A stretch of 18,715 nt of DNA from Campylobacter sp. (GTDB lineage Bacteria; Campylobacterota; Campylobacteria; Campylobacterales; Campylobacteraceae). A program made the position numbers and the translations under genes. This document shows, piece by piece, positions 8,528-15,171 of this stretch. The notes under the pieces were generated by a model, which saw only the letters and a program-made list of their open reading frames with translations, ran no database searches and was not told the DNA's origin. Numbering within the stretch: the first letter of the stretch is position 1; each line of letters starts with the position of its first letter. The stretch is from the NCBI GenBank assembly GCA_017506845.1, contig JAFVMP010000121.1:1-18715 (forward strand), given 5' to 3'.

Positions 8528-8557
8528 AAAGCTCTCCTTTTATAGAATTTGTATCAA

Positions 8558-9421
8558 TTACTCAATACCAAAATTACAAGAAAAAATAGCACGATTCCAT
8601 AATATTATTTGACTATTTTTACTAATAAACATATCCAAAATTGAATCATAGCCGATTTTTATGCTATTTTTTAAATTTAGATTTAAATCATAAATATATA
8701 AATTTGAATCCCAATCGCCAATATAAATATTATCTTTATAAATTTTTATTGTGCTTATTTGGTTGTTTGAGATTTTATAAATTTTATCTTTATAGATTAT
8801 ATTGCCATCTATTAGTCCTATGATTAGTTCTTGATTTAAATCTATCATTGCAGTTGGTAAATTTGATGTTTGCATAATTTTATCGATTTTTAGCGTATCT
8901 AATTCAACTTTATATATATTTCTATCAAAACTAGCGATATAAAGAGCGTTGTCAATTATATGTGTAGCAGTTATCTTTGAGTTTAGGTTTAAATTTGATT
9001 TTTTATATATATTATTAACTGTATCATAGATTATTAAAGTTGCATTGCCAAGAGTAAATATAATCTTATCTTTGATAAAATTTATAGATGTAATTCCATC
9101 TATTATATTGGTTTTTGTCGGGTCAATTAGAATTGATTTAACCCCTTTTGGGTTGATTTGTATAGCATAGCCACTATCTAGGCCGATTATAAGATTTAGA
9201 TTATTAAATTTAATTACATTGATTTTATCAGATTTTATATCTATTAAAGATAGGATTTTGTAGGTTTTAAGATCTGCTATATATAAGTTTTTGAGATTGC
9301 TATATGCTATTTGTGTTTGGCTAACATCTACGCTATTTATATCATTACTAGGTTTTTGCACTAGTTGGCACTTTGCAAAGCCTATTATAACAAATACAAA
9401 GATGCAAAGTAAAATTTTCAT
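8558..9421 (-). CDS. Exported beta-propeller (WD40/PQQ-like) protein, possibly NapL-like
   Basis: This 287-residue protein has a signal peptide (about 1-16) and then repeated beta-blades of the pattern hydrophobic-x-IG-x-D-x-x-hydrophobic, for example LYIADLKTYKI, LIIGLDSGYAI, LYIASFDRNIYKV, LIIGLIDGNII and IYIGDWDSNLYIYDL. This fits a small periplasmic beta-propeller. Apart from C6 inside the signal peptide, only two cysteines are present, C18 just after the signal and C282 near the C-terminus, which could close the propeller with a disulfide. It lies 30 bases upstream of nosZ on the same strand and is the apparent first gene of the nos operon. Its ribosome binding site is weak (AAGG one base before the ATG). 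A protein of this size and type, NapL, is known from epsilonproteobacterial nap operons; a link to NapL is inferred from architecture, not proved. No enzymatic motif is visible. Confidence 0.75.
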   Translation of the reverse strand: MKILLCIFVFVIIGFAKCQLVQKPSNDINSVDVSQTQIAYSNLKNLYIADLKTYKILSLIDIKSDKINVIKFNNLNLIIGLDSGYAIQINPKGVKSILIDPTKTNIIDGITSINFIKDKIIFTLGNATLIIYDTVNNIYKKSNLNLNSKITATHIIDNALYIASFDRNIYKVELDTLKIDKIMQTSNLPTAMIDLNQELIIGLIDGNIIYKDKIYKISNNQISTIKIYKDNIYIGDWDSNLYIYDLNLNLKNSIKIGYDSILDMFISKNSQIILWNRAIFSCNFGIE

Positions 9422-9473
9422 ACCTTAATCTTTCTATCTTATTAATTTTTATAATGTTAATATAAATTACATA

Positions 9474-9540
9474 GTTCATAATTATATCATATTTTTTTCT
9501 CAATGATTATTGGAATAATCAAATTTATTAATTAAATTTG
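9474..9540 (-). promoter_or_regulatory. Putative nos operon promoter with two upstream dyads
   Basis: On the minus strand a TGATATAAT box (hexamer 9486-9481) lies about 60 bases before the first gene of the operon and would start transcription near 9474. Directly upstream is a dyad of 8-base arms with a 2-base spacer (9504-9521, TGATTATT/AATAATCA), centred near -38, where a class II activator would sit. A second dyad of 8-base arms (9520-9540, CAAATTTA/TAAATTTG) adjoins it. No sequence resembles the canonical FNR spacing. Chance dyads are frequent in such AT-rich DNA, so the operator role is tentative. The remaining part of the 236-base gap is plain AT-rich sequence. Confidence 0.5.
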
Positions 9541-9628
9541 TATATTTATTACAATATATAATTTATAAATATTAAAATTATGTTGATAATAATTTTGGAT
9601 TTAAAAAGTGTATTAAATTTAGATGAGG

Positions 9629-9652
9629 TAGCTAGGCGAATTCGCCTAGCTA
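9629..9652 (-). terminator. Perfect 24-base palindrome after the DASS transporter gene
   Basis: A perfect palindrome (arms TAGCTAGGCG, central AATT) begins 5 bases after the transporter stop codon. As RNA it forms a 10-pair GC-rich hairpin with an AAUU loop. On the minus strand no T-tract follows directly (the next run of T is about 20 bases further), so it may act as a transcript-end or stability hairpin more than as a textbook Rho-independent terminator. It also insulates the transporter from the nos promoter further along the same strand. Confidence 0.6.
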
Positions 9653-9657
9653 AAAGA

Positions 9658-11313
9658 TTATAAGCTTAGTCCAAATACTGTAGTTGCAAGGAATACAACT
9701 GTTAGTGTGATTAGGAATACACCTATTATATTTAACCATAAACCAGCTTTGATCATATTGCTGATTTTGACATATCCAGAGCCGTAGGCAATAGCATTTG
9801 GCGGAGTTGCTACTGGTAGCATAAATGCACAAGTAGCAGCAAGTGCAACTGGAATTGTAAATAGCATTACGCTTTCTCCTTCATACCCTAGACCAATTGC
9901 CACACCAGCAATTACTGGCAAGAATGCAGCAGCTGTAGCTGTGTTTGATGTGATCTCTGTTAAGAATATAACAAGAGCTGTAACAACTAATATAATTAAT
10001 ATAATCGGCATAAATCCAAGGGCTGATACTTGATGTCCAATCCATAAGCTAAGACCAGTTTTGCTAAATTGAGCTGAAAGTGCTAGACCGCCACCAAATA
10101 GGATTAGAATATCCCATGGAAGTTTTTTAGCGCTATCCCAATCAATTAATCTCTCACCATTTGAATTTGCAGGGATAATAAATAGCAATACAGCAACGCT
10201 CATTGCTATAACTGAATCTAGGCTTGATACTTTAATACCATAATGTTTAAATATAAATCCAAGGAATATCCAGCAAAGTGCTGCAAGTACAAATACAATA
10301 CCAACTAACCACTCAGCTCTACTCATTGAACCTAGTTTTTTATATTCTGCTTGAATAACTTCTCTACCACCTGGTATCTCATCAATTTCAGGTTTAAATA
10401 GTACATAAACCAAAAGCGCCCAACAAGCAGCTAGCATAATTGCAGCTAAAGGAACACCCATTAACATCCACTCACCAAATCCAATCTCAATACCAAATTC
10501 ATTTTTCATATGAGCTACTAAAAGCGCATTTGGTGGCGTACCAATAATCGTTCCAAGTGAACCAACAGAAGCAGCATAAGCAATACCAAGCATTAAAGCG
10601 ATACCAAAATTTGAAGTATAATCTTTAGTTCTAGTTTTGATCTCATTTACTACATCTTTGCCTTTATGAATTACAGCACTTGCTATTCCGCCTTGAGTGC
10701 CTTTGCGGCTTACTTCATCAAGGTGTTTTAAATCGCCTTCTACTGTGCCATTTTCTTTACCGGTTAATTTACTTACTAAATGAAGAACAGAAAGACCAAC
10801 TGGAAGCATCATAACAGCAGTTGCTGTATTGCTAACCCACATTGACATAAAGCCAGTAGCTATCATAAATCCAGCCACAAGGCGTTTAGGGCTAGTACCT
10901 ACTAAAAGTACAATGCCAAGAGCAATACGAGTATGAAGATTCCATTTTTGCATAGCAAGAGCTAGAACAAATCCACCCATAAATAGATAAATAGTATCAC
11001 TAGCATATGGAGCAGCAGCATTTTTAAATGTATCAACACCAAGAATAGGGAATAAAACCATTGGAAGAAGAGCTGTAGCAGGAAGTGCAATCGCTTCAGT
11101 CATCCACCATACACCCATAAGAACCGCAATAGCAGCTACTACTGGAAGCGCATCGATATTTAGAGTTTTGCCATTTGCAGCTGCTGTAGCGATCTCGCCA
11201 GCATTGCTAGGCATTATGTAGTAAACAAGCATAGCTGCTAAAACACCGCCAATAAGACCGATGATTTGTACAGCATTTGTCTGCTTGTCAACAGGGATGT
11301 TTGGATTAGACAT
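9658..11313 (-). CDS. DASS/SLC13-family sodium-coupled dicarboxylate or anion symporter
   Basis: This 551-residue inner-membrane transporter has about 11-12 hydrophobic segments. Two inverted-repeat signature motifs define the DASS family: SNTATAVMMLP (S161-N162-T163) and TSNTATAAAFLP (S456-N457-T458). Each is paired with a hairpin-tip motif, GTPPNALLVA near 258 and ATPPNAIAYGSG near 502. These form the sodium and carboxylate sites in the known structures VcINDY and SLC13. A polar cytoplasmic loop of about 50 residues (181-232) separates the two early hydrophobic blocks. The substrate is probably a C4-dicarboxylate such as succinate or malate, but sulfate or citrate cannot be excluded. It is a single gene with its own promoter and a hairpin after its stop; the ATG has an AAAGG site 7 bases away. 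Nothing in the sequence ties it functionally to nos or iron uptake. Confidence 0.9.
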   Translation of the reverse strand: MSNPNIPVDKQTNAVQIIGLIGGVLAAMLVYYIMPSNAGEIATAAANGKTLNIDALPVVAAIAVLMGVWWMTEAIALPATALLPMVLFPILGVDTFKNAAAPYASDTIYLFMGGFVLALAMQKWNLHTRIALGIVLLVGTSPKRLVAGFMIATGFMSMWVSNTATAVMMLPVGLSVLHLVSKLTGKENGTVEGDLKHLDEVSRKGTQGGIASAVIHKGKDVVNEIKTRTKDYTSNFGIALMLGIAYAASVGSLGTIIGTPPNALLVAHMKNEFGIEIGFGEWMLMGVPLAAIMLAACWALLVYVLFKPEIDEIPGGREVIQAEYKKLGSMSRAEWLVGIVFVLAALCWIFLGFIFKHYGIKVSSLDSVIAMSVAVLLFIIPANSNGERLIDWDSAKKLPWDILILFGGGLALSAQFSKTGLSLWIGHQVSALGFMPIILIILVVTALVIFLTEITSNTATAAAFLPVIAGVAIGLGYEGESVMLFTIPVALAATCAFMLPVATPPNAIAYGSGYVKISNMIKAGLWLNIIGVFLITLTVVFLATTVFGLSL

Positions 11314-11341
11314 CTGTTAACCTTTATTATGAAATTATTTA

Positions 11342-11357
11342 AAATTGCATTATATCA
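11342..11357 (-). promoter_or_regulatory. Putative promoter of the DASS transporter
   Basis: On the minus strand an extended -10 box TGATATAAT (hexamer 11354-11349) lies 36 bases before the ATG, predicting a transcript start near 11342 and a short leader with an AAAGG ribosome binding site. No -35 box is evident, as is usual for Campylobacter housekeeping promoters. It resembles the box upstream of the nos operon (also TGATATAAT). Confidence 0.55.
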
Positions 11358-11515
11358 GCAATATCTCAAATTTAATAAATTTAAGCCTAAATTCAGGAAA
11401 AAATTTATAAAAATGTGTAATTTAGTAACACTTTATTATAATTTTGATTTAAAATTTTATTTCAAGCTATATTTAAATTTAATAATTATTGACCCAAATT
11501 TAATTCAATAGAAAT

Positions 11516-11530
11516 TAATAACTATTATCA
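11516..11530 (+). promoter_or_regulatory. Fur-box-like site upstream of cfbpA
   Basis: TAATAACTATTATCA matches the 7-1-7 Fur consensus TGATAATNATTATCA at 12 of 14 specified positions. It lies 63-77 bases before the cfbpA start and just upstream of AT-rich -10 candidates (TATAGC at 11551 or TAATAT at 11557), so a bound repressor would cover the -35 region. Iron-dependent repression of an iron-uptake operon is the expected logic. The rest of the 279-base divergent region (11314-11592) is AT-rich without other clear elements except the transporter promoter. Confidence 0.6.
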
Positions 11531-11592
11531 TTTACAGAATATTTACTTCTTATAGCTAATATTTCGCCATCAAAATTAAATTTTAGGAGAAA

Positions 11593-12600
11593 ATGATGAG
11601 AAAGATTATCATAGCTGCACTACTTAGTGCTACGACTTTGGTATCAGCTGAACTCAATGTATATTCGGCTAGACACTATGATGCTGACTTTGAGATATAT
11701 AAAAAATTTGAGGCTCAAACTGGTATTAAGATAAATCACACAACTGCAAGAGCGCCTGAGCTAATTAAAAGATTACAATTAGAAGGTAAGAATTCTCCAG
11801 CAGATATATTTATAACTGCTGATGTTTCAAATTTGACTGAGGCTAAAAATGCAAATGTATTAGCCCCAGTAGATTCTAAATTTCTAAAAGATACAATAGC
11901 TCCAAATTTAAGAGATAAAGATGATATGTGGTTTGCTATTACTAAAAGAGCAAGAATTATCGCATATGATAAAAACGCTAAAATCGATCCAAATCTGGTA
12001 AAAAATTATGAAGATTTAGCAAAACCTGAACTAAAAGGTAAAATCTTAGTAAGAAGCGCAACAGCTCCATACTCTAAAACTTTACTTGCTTCAATTATTG
12101 CAAATGATGGCAAAGAAGAGGCTAAAAAATGGGCTAAAGGAGTATTGGATAATTTAGCAATGCCTCCAAAAGGTGGCGATAGAGACCAAGCTAGACAGAT
12201 GGTATCTGGCGTAGCTCCATATGCTGTTATGAATACTTATTATATAGGACTTCTAAGAACATCTAAAAATCCAAAAGATGTAGAGGTAGGTAACTCAATT
12301 GGTATAATATTCCCAAATCAAGATGGCCGTGGTGCGCATATTAATGTAAGCGGAATTGCTATGACAGCATCAAGTAAAAACCAAGAAGCAGCTAAGAAAT
12401 TTATGGAGTTTATGCTAAGCAAAGAGGTTCAAACAATGCTAACAAATATCAACTATGAGTATCCAGCAAGAAGTGATGTAGAACCTTCAGATGTAGTTAA
12501 ATCATTTGGTAAATTTAAAGAAGATAGCATAGAAGTATCAAAAATCGCAGATAATGTAAAAGATGCAGTGCTTATTTATGATGAAGTAGGATTTAGATGA
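11593..12600 (+). CDS. cfbpA: Ferric iron-binding periplasmic protein of an ABC importer (cFbpA)
   Basis: This 335-residue exported protein has a signal peptide (about 1-19, ending VSA before ELNVYS). It belongs to the FbpA/transferrin-like solute-binding family. H28, Y29, Y160, Y216 and Y217 (NTYYIG) keep exactly the spacing I recall for the iron ligands of C. jejuni cFbpA (H14, Y15, Y146, Y202, Y203 in mature numbering). Fe(III) binding is therefore very likely. It heads an operon with the permease cfbpB, which overlaps its stop by ATGA. Two consecutive ATGs are possible: AGGAG lies 3 bases before the first and 6 before the second (11596), so the second may be the true start. A Fur-like box upstream suggests iron repression. 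Confidence 0.93.
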   Translation: MMRKIIIAALLSATTLVSAELNVYSARHYDADFEIYKKFEAQTGIKINHTTARAPELIKRLQLEGKNSPADIFITADVSNLTEAKNANVLAPVDSKFLKDTIAPNLRDKDDMWFAITKRARIIAYDKNAKIDPNLVKNYEDLAKPELKGKILVRSATAPYSKTLLASIIANDGKEEAKKWAKGVLDNLAMPPKGGDRDQARQMVSGVAPYAVMNTYYIGLLRTSKNPKDVEVGNSIGIIFPNQDGRGAHINVSGIAMTASSKNQEAAKKFMEFMLSKEVQTMLTNINYEYPARSDVEPSDVVKSFGKFKEDSIEVSKIADNVKDAVLIYDEVGFR

Positions 12601-14213
12601 GAGATAAAACAAAAGCTATAAAGGCCCTTGGGCTTTTTATAGCTTTTTTAGTTGTTGTTCCTGTTATTAGTATTTTTATCGAATTTGGTTCATATCTATT
12701 TGAGGCTTTTGCTAGTAGTGATGAGTCAAGACTAGCTCAAATTAGTGGAAATTTAAGCCATTTTTTTGAGTTTTTATTTTTTAGATTTGTTAAAGATACA
12801 TTTATAGTGGCCTTTTTTGTGCTAATAATTTGCTATATTTTGGGCGTTTCTACGGCTTATTTGGTTAGTAATTATAATTTTTATCTCTCTAGAATTTTAG
12901 AAAATTTACTAATTTTACCACTTGCTATTCCAGCTTATATTTTGGCTTTTGTTTATGTTGGAATTATGGATTATGGGGCTGAGTTTGAAAGTATATTTGG
13001 TTTTAGAATCGATATTTTTAATATTTATGGCGTTATTTTTGTGCTTAGTGTATCTTTATATCCATATGTATATTTATTTGCAAAGTCAGCTTTTAAGAGC
13101 GAATCAATGGCTATTTATGAAGTTGGAAAAATCCATGGATATAGCGAATTTAAGATATTTTATAAAGTTAGTATTAAGATAGCTATGCCAAGCATTATAG
13201 CTGGGCTTATGCTTGTGCTTATGGAGGTTTTGAGCGATTATGGAGCTAGTGCGTATCTTGGGGTAGATACATTTAGTGCAGGGATTTTTAAAACTTGGTA
13301 TGATCTTGGAGATCCATACTCATCAAGTGCGCTCTCAGCAATTTTAATGCTTTGTGTTTTTGTTCTTATGTATGTAGAGTATAAAGAGCGTCAAAAGAGC
13401 AAATTTAGCTTTAATCAAGATATTAGTGAGTTTATTCAAAAAAGAGATCTTAGCAAATTTAAATCCATAGTAGCAACTCTATATTGTTTTATAATATTAT
13501 TTATAGGATTTATATTGCCATTTATATGGCTTGGATATTGGGGGCTTAAAGATTATAAGCTTTTTGAAATTGATTTTTATATTTTGAGTTTAAATTCGCT
13601 TATTTTAGCTGGAGTTACTGGGCTTGTTACTACTATTTTAGCATTTATTTTGTGTTTTGTAGCAAGAGTAAGCAAAGGTGGAAAATTTGGCTTTTGGATA
13701 CTTAAGGCTAGTTCAGTAGGATATGCTATTCCAGGGGCTGCTATTGGTGTAAGTCTTATGATAGCAGCTGCATTTATAGGTGAGATTTTTAATGTGGCAA
13801 TTTTAGGAATATCATTTAGCGTTTTAATTTTTGCCTATGTAGTTAGATTTTTAGCTACTGCTATATACTCTATTGATGGTGGTTTTGCTAAAATTCATAC
13901 ATCTATTGATGAGGCTGGATATATGCTACGCCCAAGCTATTTTATATTAATGATAAAGCTATATATGCCGCTATTAAAGCAGTTTTTCTTACTCTCGTTT
14001 TTAGTTGTATTTATAGATACTATTAAGGAGTTACCACTTACTCGTATGCTATCGCCATTTAGTTTTGAGACATTGAGTGTTAAGGCGTTTTGGTATGCTA
14101 CTGATGAGAGAATTTACGATAGTGCATTACCATCTTTAATGATAGTGGTGTTATCGTTATTTGTATTGATTTTTACCCATATATTTATAAAGGCAAAACG
14201 TGCTAGAAATTAG
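12597..14213 (+). CDS. cfbpB: Ferric iron ABC transporter permease (cFbpB)
   Basis: This 538-residue inner-membrane protein has about 12 membrane segments in two fused permease halves, the typical layout of FbpB-type iron(III) permeases. Each half carries an EAA-type coupling loop, at residues 175-198 (EVGKIHGYSEFKIF..) and 439-458 (EAGYMLRPSYFILM..), which contact the ATPase. The halves are separated by a polar linker (about 262-290). It starts with ATG overlapping the cfbpA stop and has AGGA 5 bases upstream inside cfbpA. Its tail overlaps cfbpC by 14 bases. The first codons (12611-12649) encode a strong hairpin followed by six T, which could act as an internal attenuator, described separately. 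The function follows from the family and the adjacent binding protein. Confidence 0.93.
   Translation: MRDKTKAIKALGLFIAFLVVVPVISIFIEFGSYLFEAFASSDESRLAQISGNLSHFFEFLFFRFVKDTFIVAFFVLIICYILGVSTAYLVSNYNFYLSRILENLLILPLAIPAYILAFVYVGIMDYGAEFESIFGFRIDIFNIYGVIFVLSVSLYPYVYLFAKSAFKSESMAIYEVGKIHGYSEFKIFYKVSIKIAMPSIIAGLMLVLMEVLSDYGASAYLGVDTFSAGIFKTWYDLGDPYSSSALSAILMLCVFVLMYVEYKERQKSKFSFNQDISEFIQKRDLSKFKSIVATLYCFIILFIGFILPFIWLGYWGLKDYKLFEIDFYILSLNSLILAGVTGLVTTILAFILCFVARVSKGGKFGFWILKASSVGYAIPGAAIGVSLMIAAAFIGEIFNVAILGISFSVLIFAYVVRFLATAIYSIDGGFAKIHTSIDEAGYMLRPSYFILMIKLYMPLLKQFFLLSFLVVFIDTIKELPLTRMLSPFSFETLSVKAFWYATDERIYDSALPSLMIVVLSLFVLIFTHIFIKAKRARN
12611..12649 (+). terminator. Terminator-like hairpin inside the 5' end of cfbpB
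   Basis: The arms AAAAGCTATAAA (12611-12622) and TTTATAGCTTTT (12636-12647), with an inner GCCC/GGGC stem, form a 16-17 pair hairpin with a CUUG-type tip (one G-U pair and one bulged T). The sequence ends in a run of six T (12644-12649). This is the shape of a Rho-independent terminator but lies within cfbpB codons 5-18. It could lower permease expression relative to the binding protein unless ribosomes follow closely. The sequence pattern is direct; the effect is inferred. Confidence 0.55.
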
Positions 14214-15108
14214 AAATTTGCATAAAAAATTTGGTCAAAATGAGGTTTTAAAAGGGATTGATTTAAGTCTTAAAAGTAATGAAATTTTATCTATTTTAGG
14301 TAGTAGTGGAAGTGGTAAAAGTACGCTTTTAAGATGTATTGCTAAATTAGAAAATAGTCAATACGATGAGTTAAGATGTGGATCAAATGTTGGATTTATG
14401 TTTCAAAATTATGCTCTTTTTCCTCATCTTAGCGTATATGATAATATCGCTTTTGCTCTAAATAAACTAAGCAAAAAAGAAGCAGATGATAAAATAAATG
14501 AGCTTTTGGCTAAATTTGGCATACAAGGGTTAAAGAATAAAAAGCCAGATCAAATCTCAGGAGGACAAGCCCAAAGAGTTGCATTTGCTAGGGCAATTGC
14601 TGCTGGTGCTAAATTACTACTTTTAGATGAGCCATTTTCAAATTTAGATCAAGGATTAAAGCAAGCTTTAAGAGTAGAATTAAAAGAGATGATTCAAAAA
14701 GAGGGCTTATCTGCTATTGTTGTTACTCATGATATTGATGATGCTTATTATTTAAGTGATAAAATAGCTTTAATTGATGGTGGTAAAATTTTAGATATTG
14801 GTACTCCAAATAAGCTTTTTTATAGTGTAAAAGATGAAAAAAGCGCTCAAATGCTAGGTGGATTGAACTATATACATAGTGATTTAACATCTCAAGATAA
14901 GTTTTTTGATTGGATTAAGTCTCGCAATAATATATTTGCTTATTCAGAAATTTATATGGGCGGAGAGTTTGAAGCAAATGTAATAAGCAAGAGTTTTATT
15001 GGGCTATTTTATAAGATTGAATTAGAGTATAAAGGTATTAGATTTTACACACTTTGGCCATCTTGTTTAGAAATTTCAAATAGTGTTAAATTTGGATTTT
15101 ATAATTAG
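14200..15108 (+). CDS. cfbpC: Ferric iron ABC transporter ATP-binding protein (cFbpC)
   Basis: This 302-residue ABC ATPase energises iron uptake through cFbpB. It has a Walker A (GSSGSGKST, 34-42), a Q-loop (Q69), the signature ISGGQAQRVAFARA (119-132), a Walker B ending in LLDEP (141-145), a D-loop (SNLD) and a switch histidine (H177). Only about 26 residues separate the Walker A from the Q-loop, shorter than in most FbpC proteins, where a beta-strand insertion sits. The C-terminal region (about 220-302) is a divergent accessory domain in place of a recognisable TOBE pair. The start codon is GTG, with AAAGG seven bases upstream, and the first 14 bases overlap the cfbpB end. It is the last gene of the iron operon; no hairpin terminator is obvious after it. 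Confidence 0.92.
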   Translation: MLEIRNLHKKFGQNEVLKGIDLSLKSNEILSILGSSGSGKSTLLRCIAKLENSQYDELRCGSNVGFMFQNYALFPHLSVYDNIAFALNKLSKKEADDKINELLAKFGIQGLKNKKPDQISGGQAQRVAFARAIAAGAKLLLLDEPFSNLDQGLKQALRVELKEMIQKEGLSAIVVTHDIDDAYYLSDKIALIDGGKILDIGTPNKLFYSVKDEKSAQMLGGLNYIHSDLTSQDKFFDWIKSRNNIFAYSEIYMGGEFEANVISKSFIGLFYKIELEYKGIRFYTLWPSCLEISNSVKFGFYN

Positions 15109-15132
15109 ACAAATATCTTATTATTAAATTTT

Positions 15133-15167
15133 AGATATAATCCAAGATTTTATTTAAAATATGGATT
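15133..15167 (+). promoter_or_regulatory. uvrA promoter with overlapping dyad
   Basis: TATAAT at 15136-15141, preceded by TTTTAGA, is a typical Campylobacter -10 box and predicts a start near 15148, about 24 bases before uvrA. An imperfect inverted repeat, AATCCA(AG)ATTTTA / TAAAAT(A)TGGATT (15139-15167), overlaps the -10 box and the transcript start. It could be an operator or an RNA hairpin near the start codon. Confidence 0.55.
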
Positions 15168-15171
15168 AAAG

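Noticed and set aside
8528..8557. Separate promoter directly before nosZ
   Set aside because: The 30-base gap has a TTGATA-like and a TATAAA-like sequence only 7 bases apart, which is not a usable promoter spacing; a promoter inside the preceding gene cannot be excluded.
9504..9525. FNR-type site in the nos promoter region
   Set aside because: TTGAT and ATCA half-sites occur but are separated by 9 bases instead of 4, so the canonical site is not met.
9584..9598. Possible Fur box upstream of the nos operon (TGATAATAATTTTGG)
   Set aside because: Only the left half matches well, it lies about 95 bases upstream of the -10 candidate, and such AT-rich half-sites are expected by chance here.
11437..11442. 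Second plus-strand TATAAT upstream of cfbpA
   Set aside because: It is about 150 bases from the gene, has no supporting extended -10 or other context, and the sequence is uniformly AT-rich.
11266..11511. Plus-strand open frame of 81 codons across the start of the transporter gene and the divergent region
   Set aside because: It overlaps the transporter start and promoter, has biased low-complexity Phe/Leu/Asn/Lys content typical of AT-rich non-coding DNA, and lacks a ribosome binding site.
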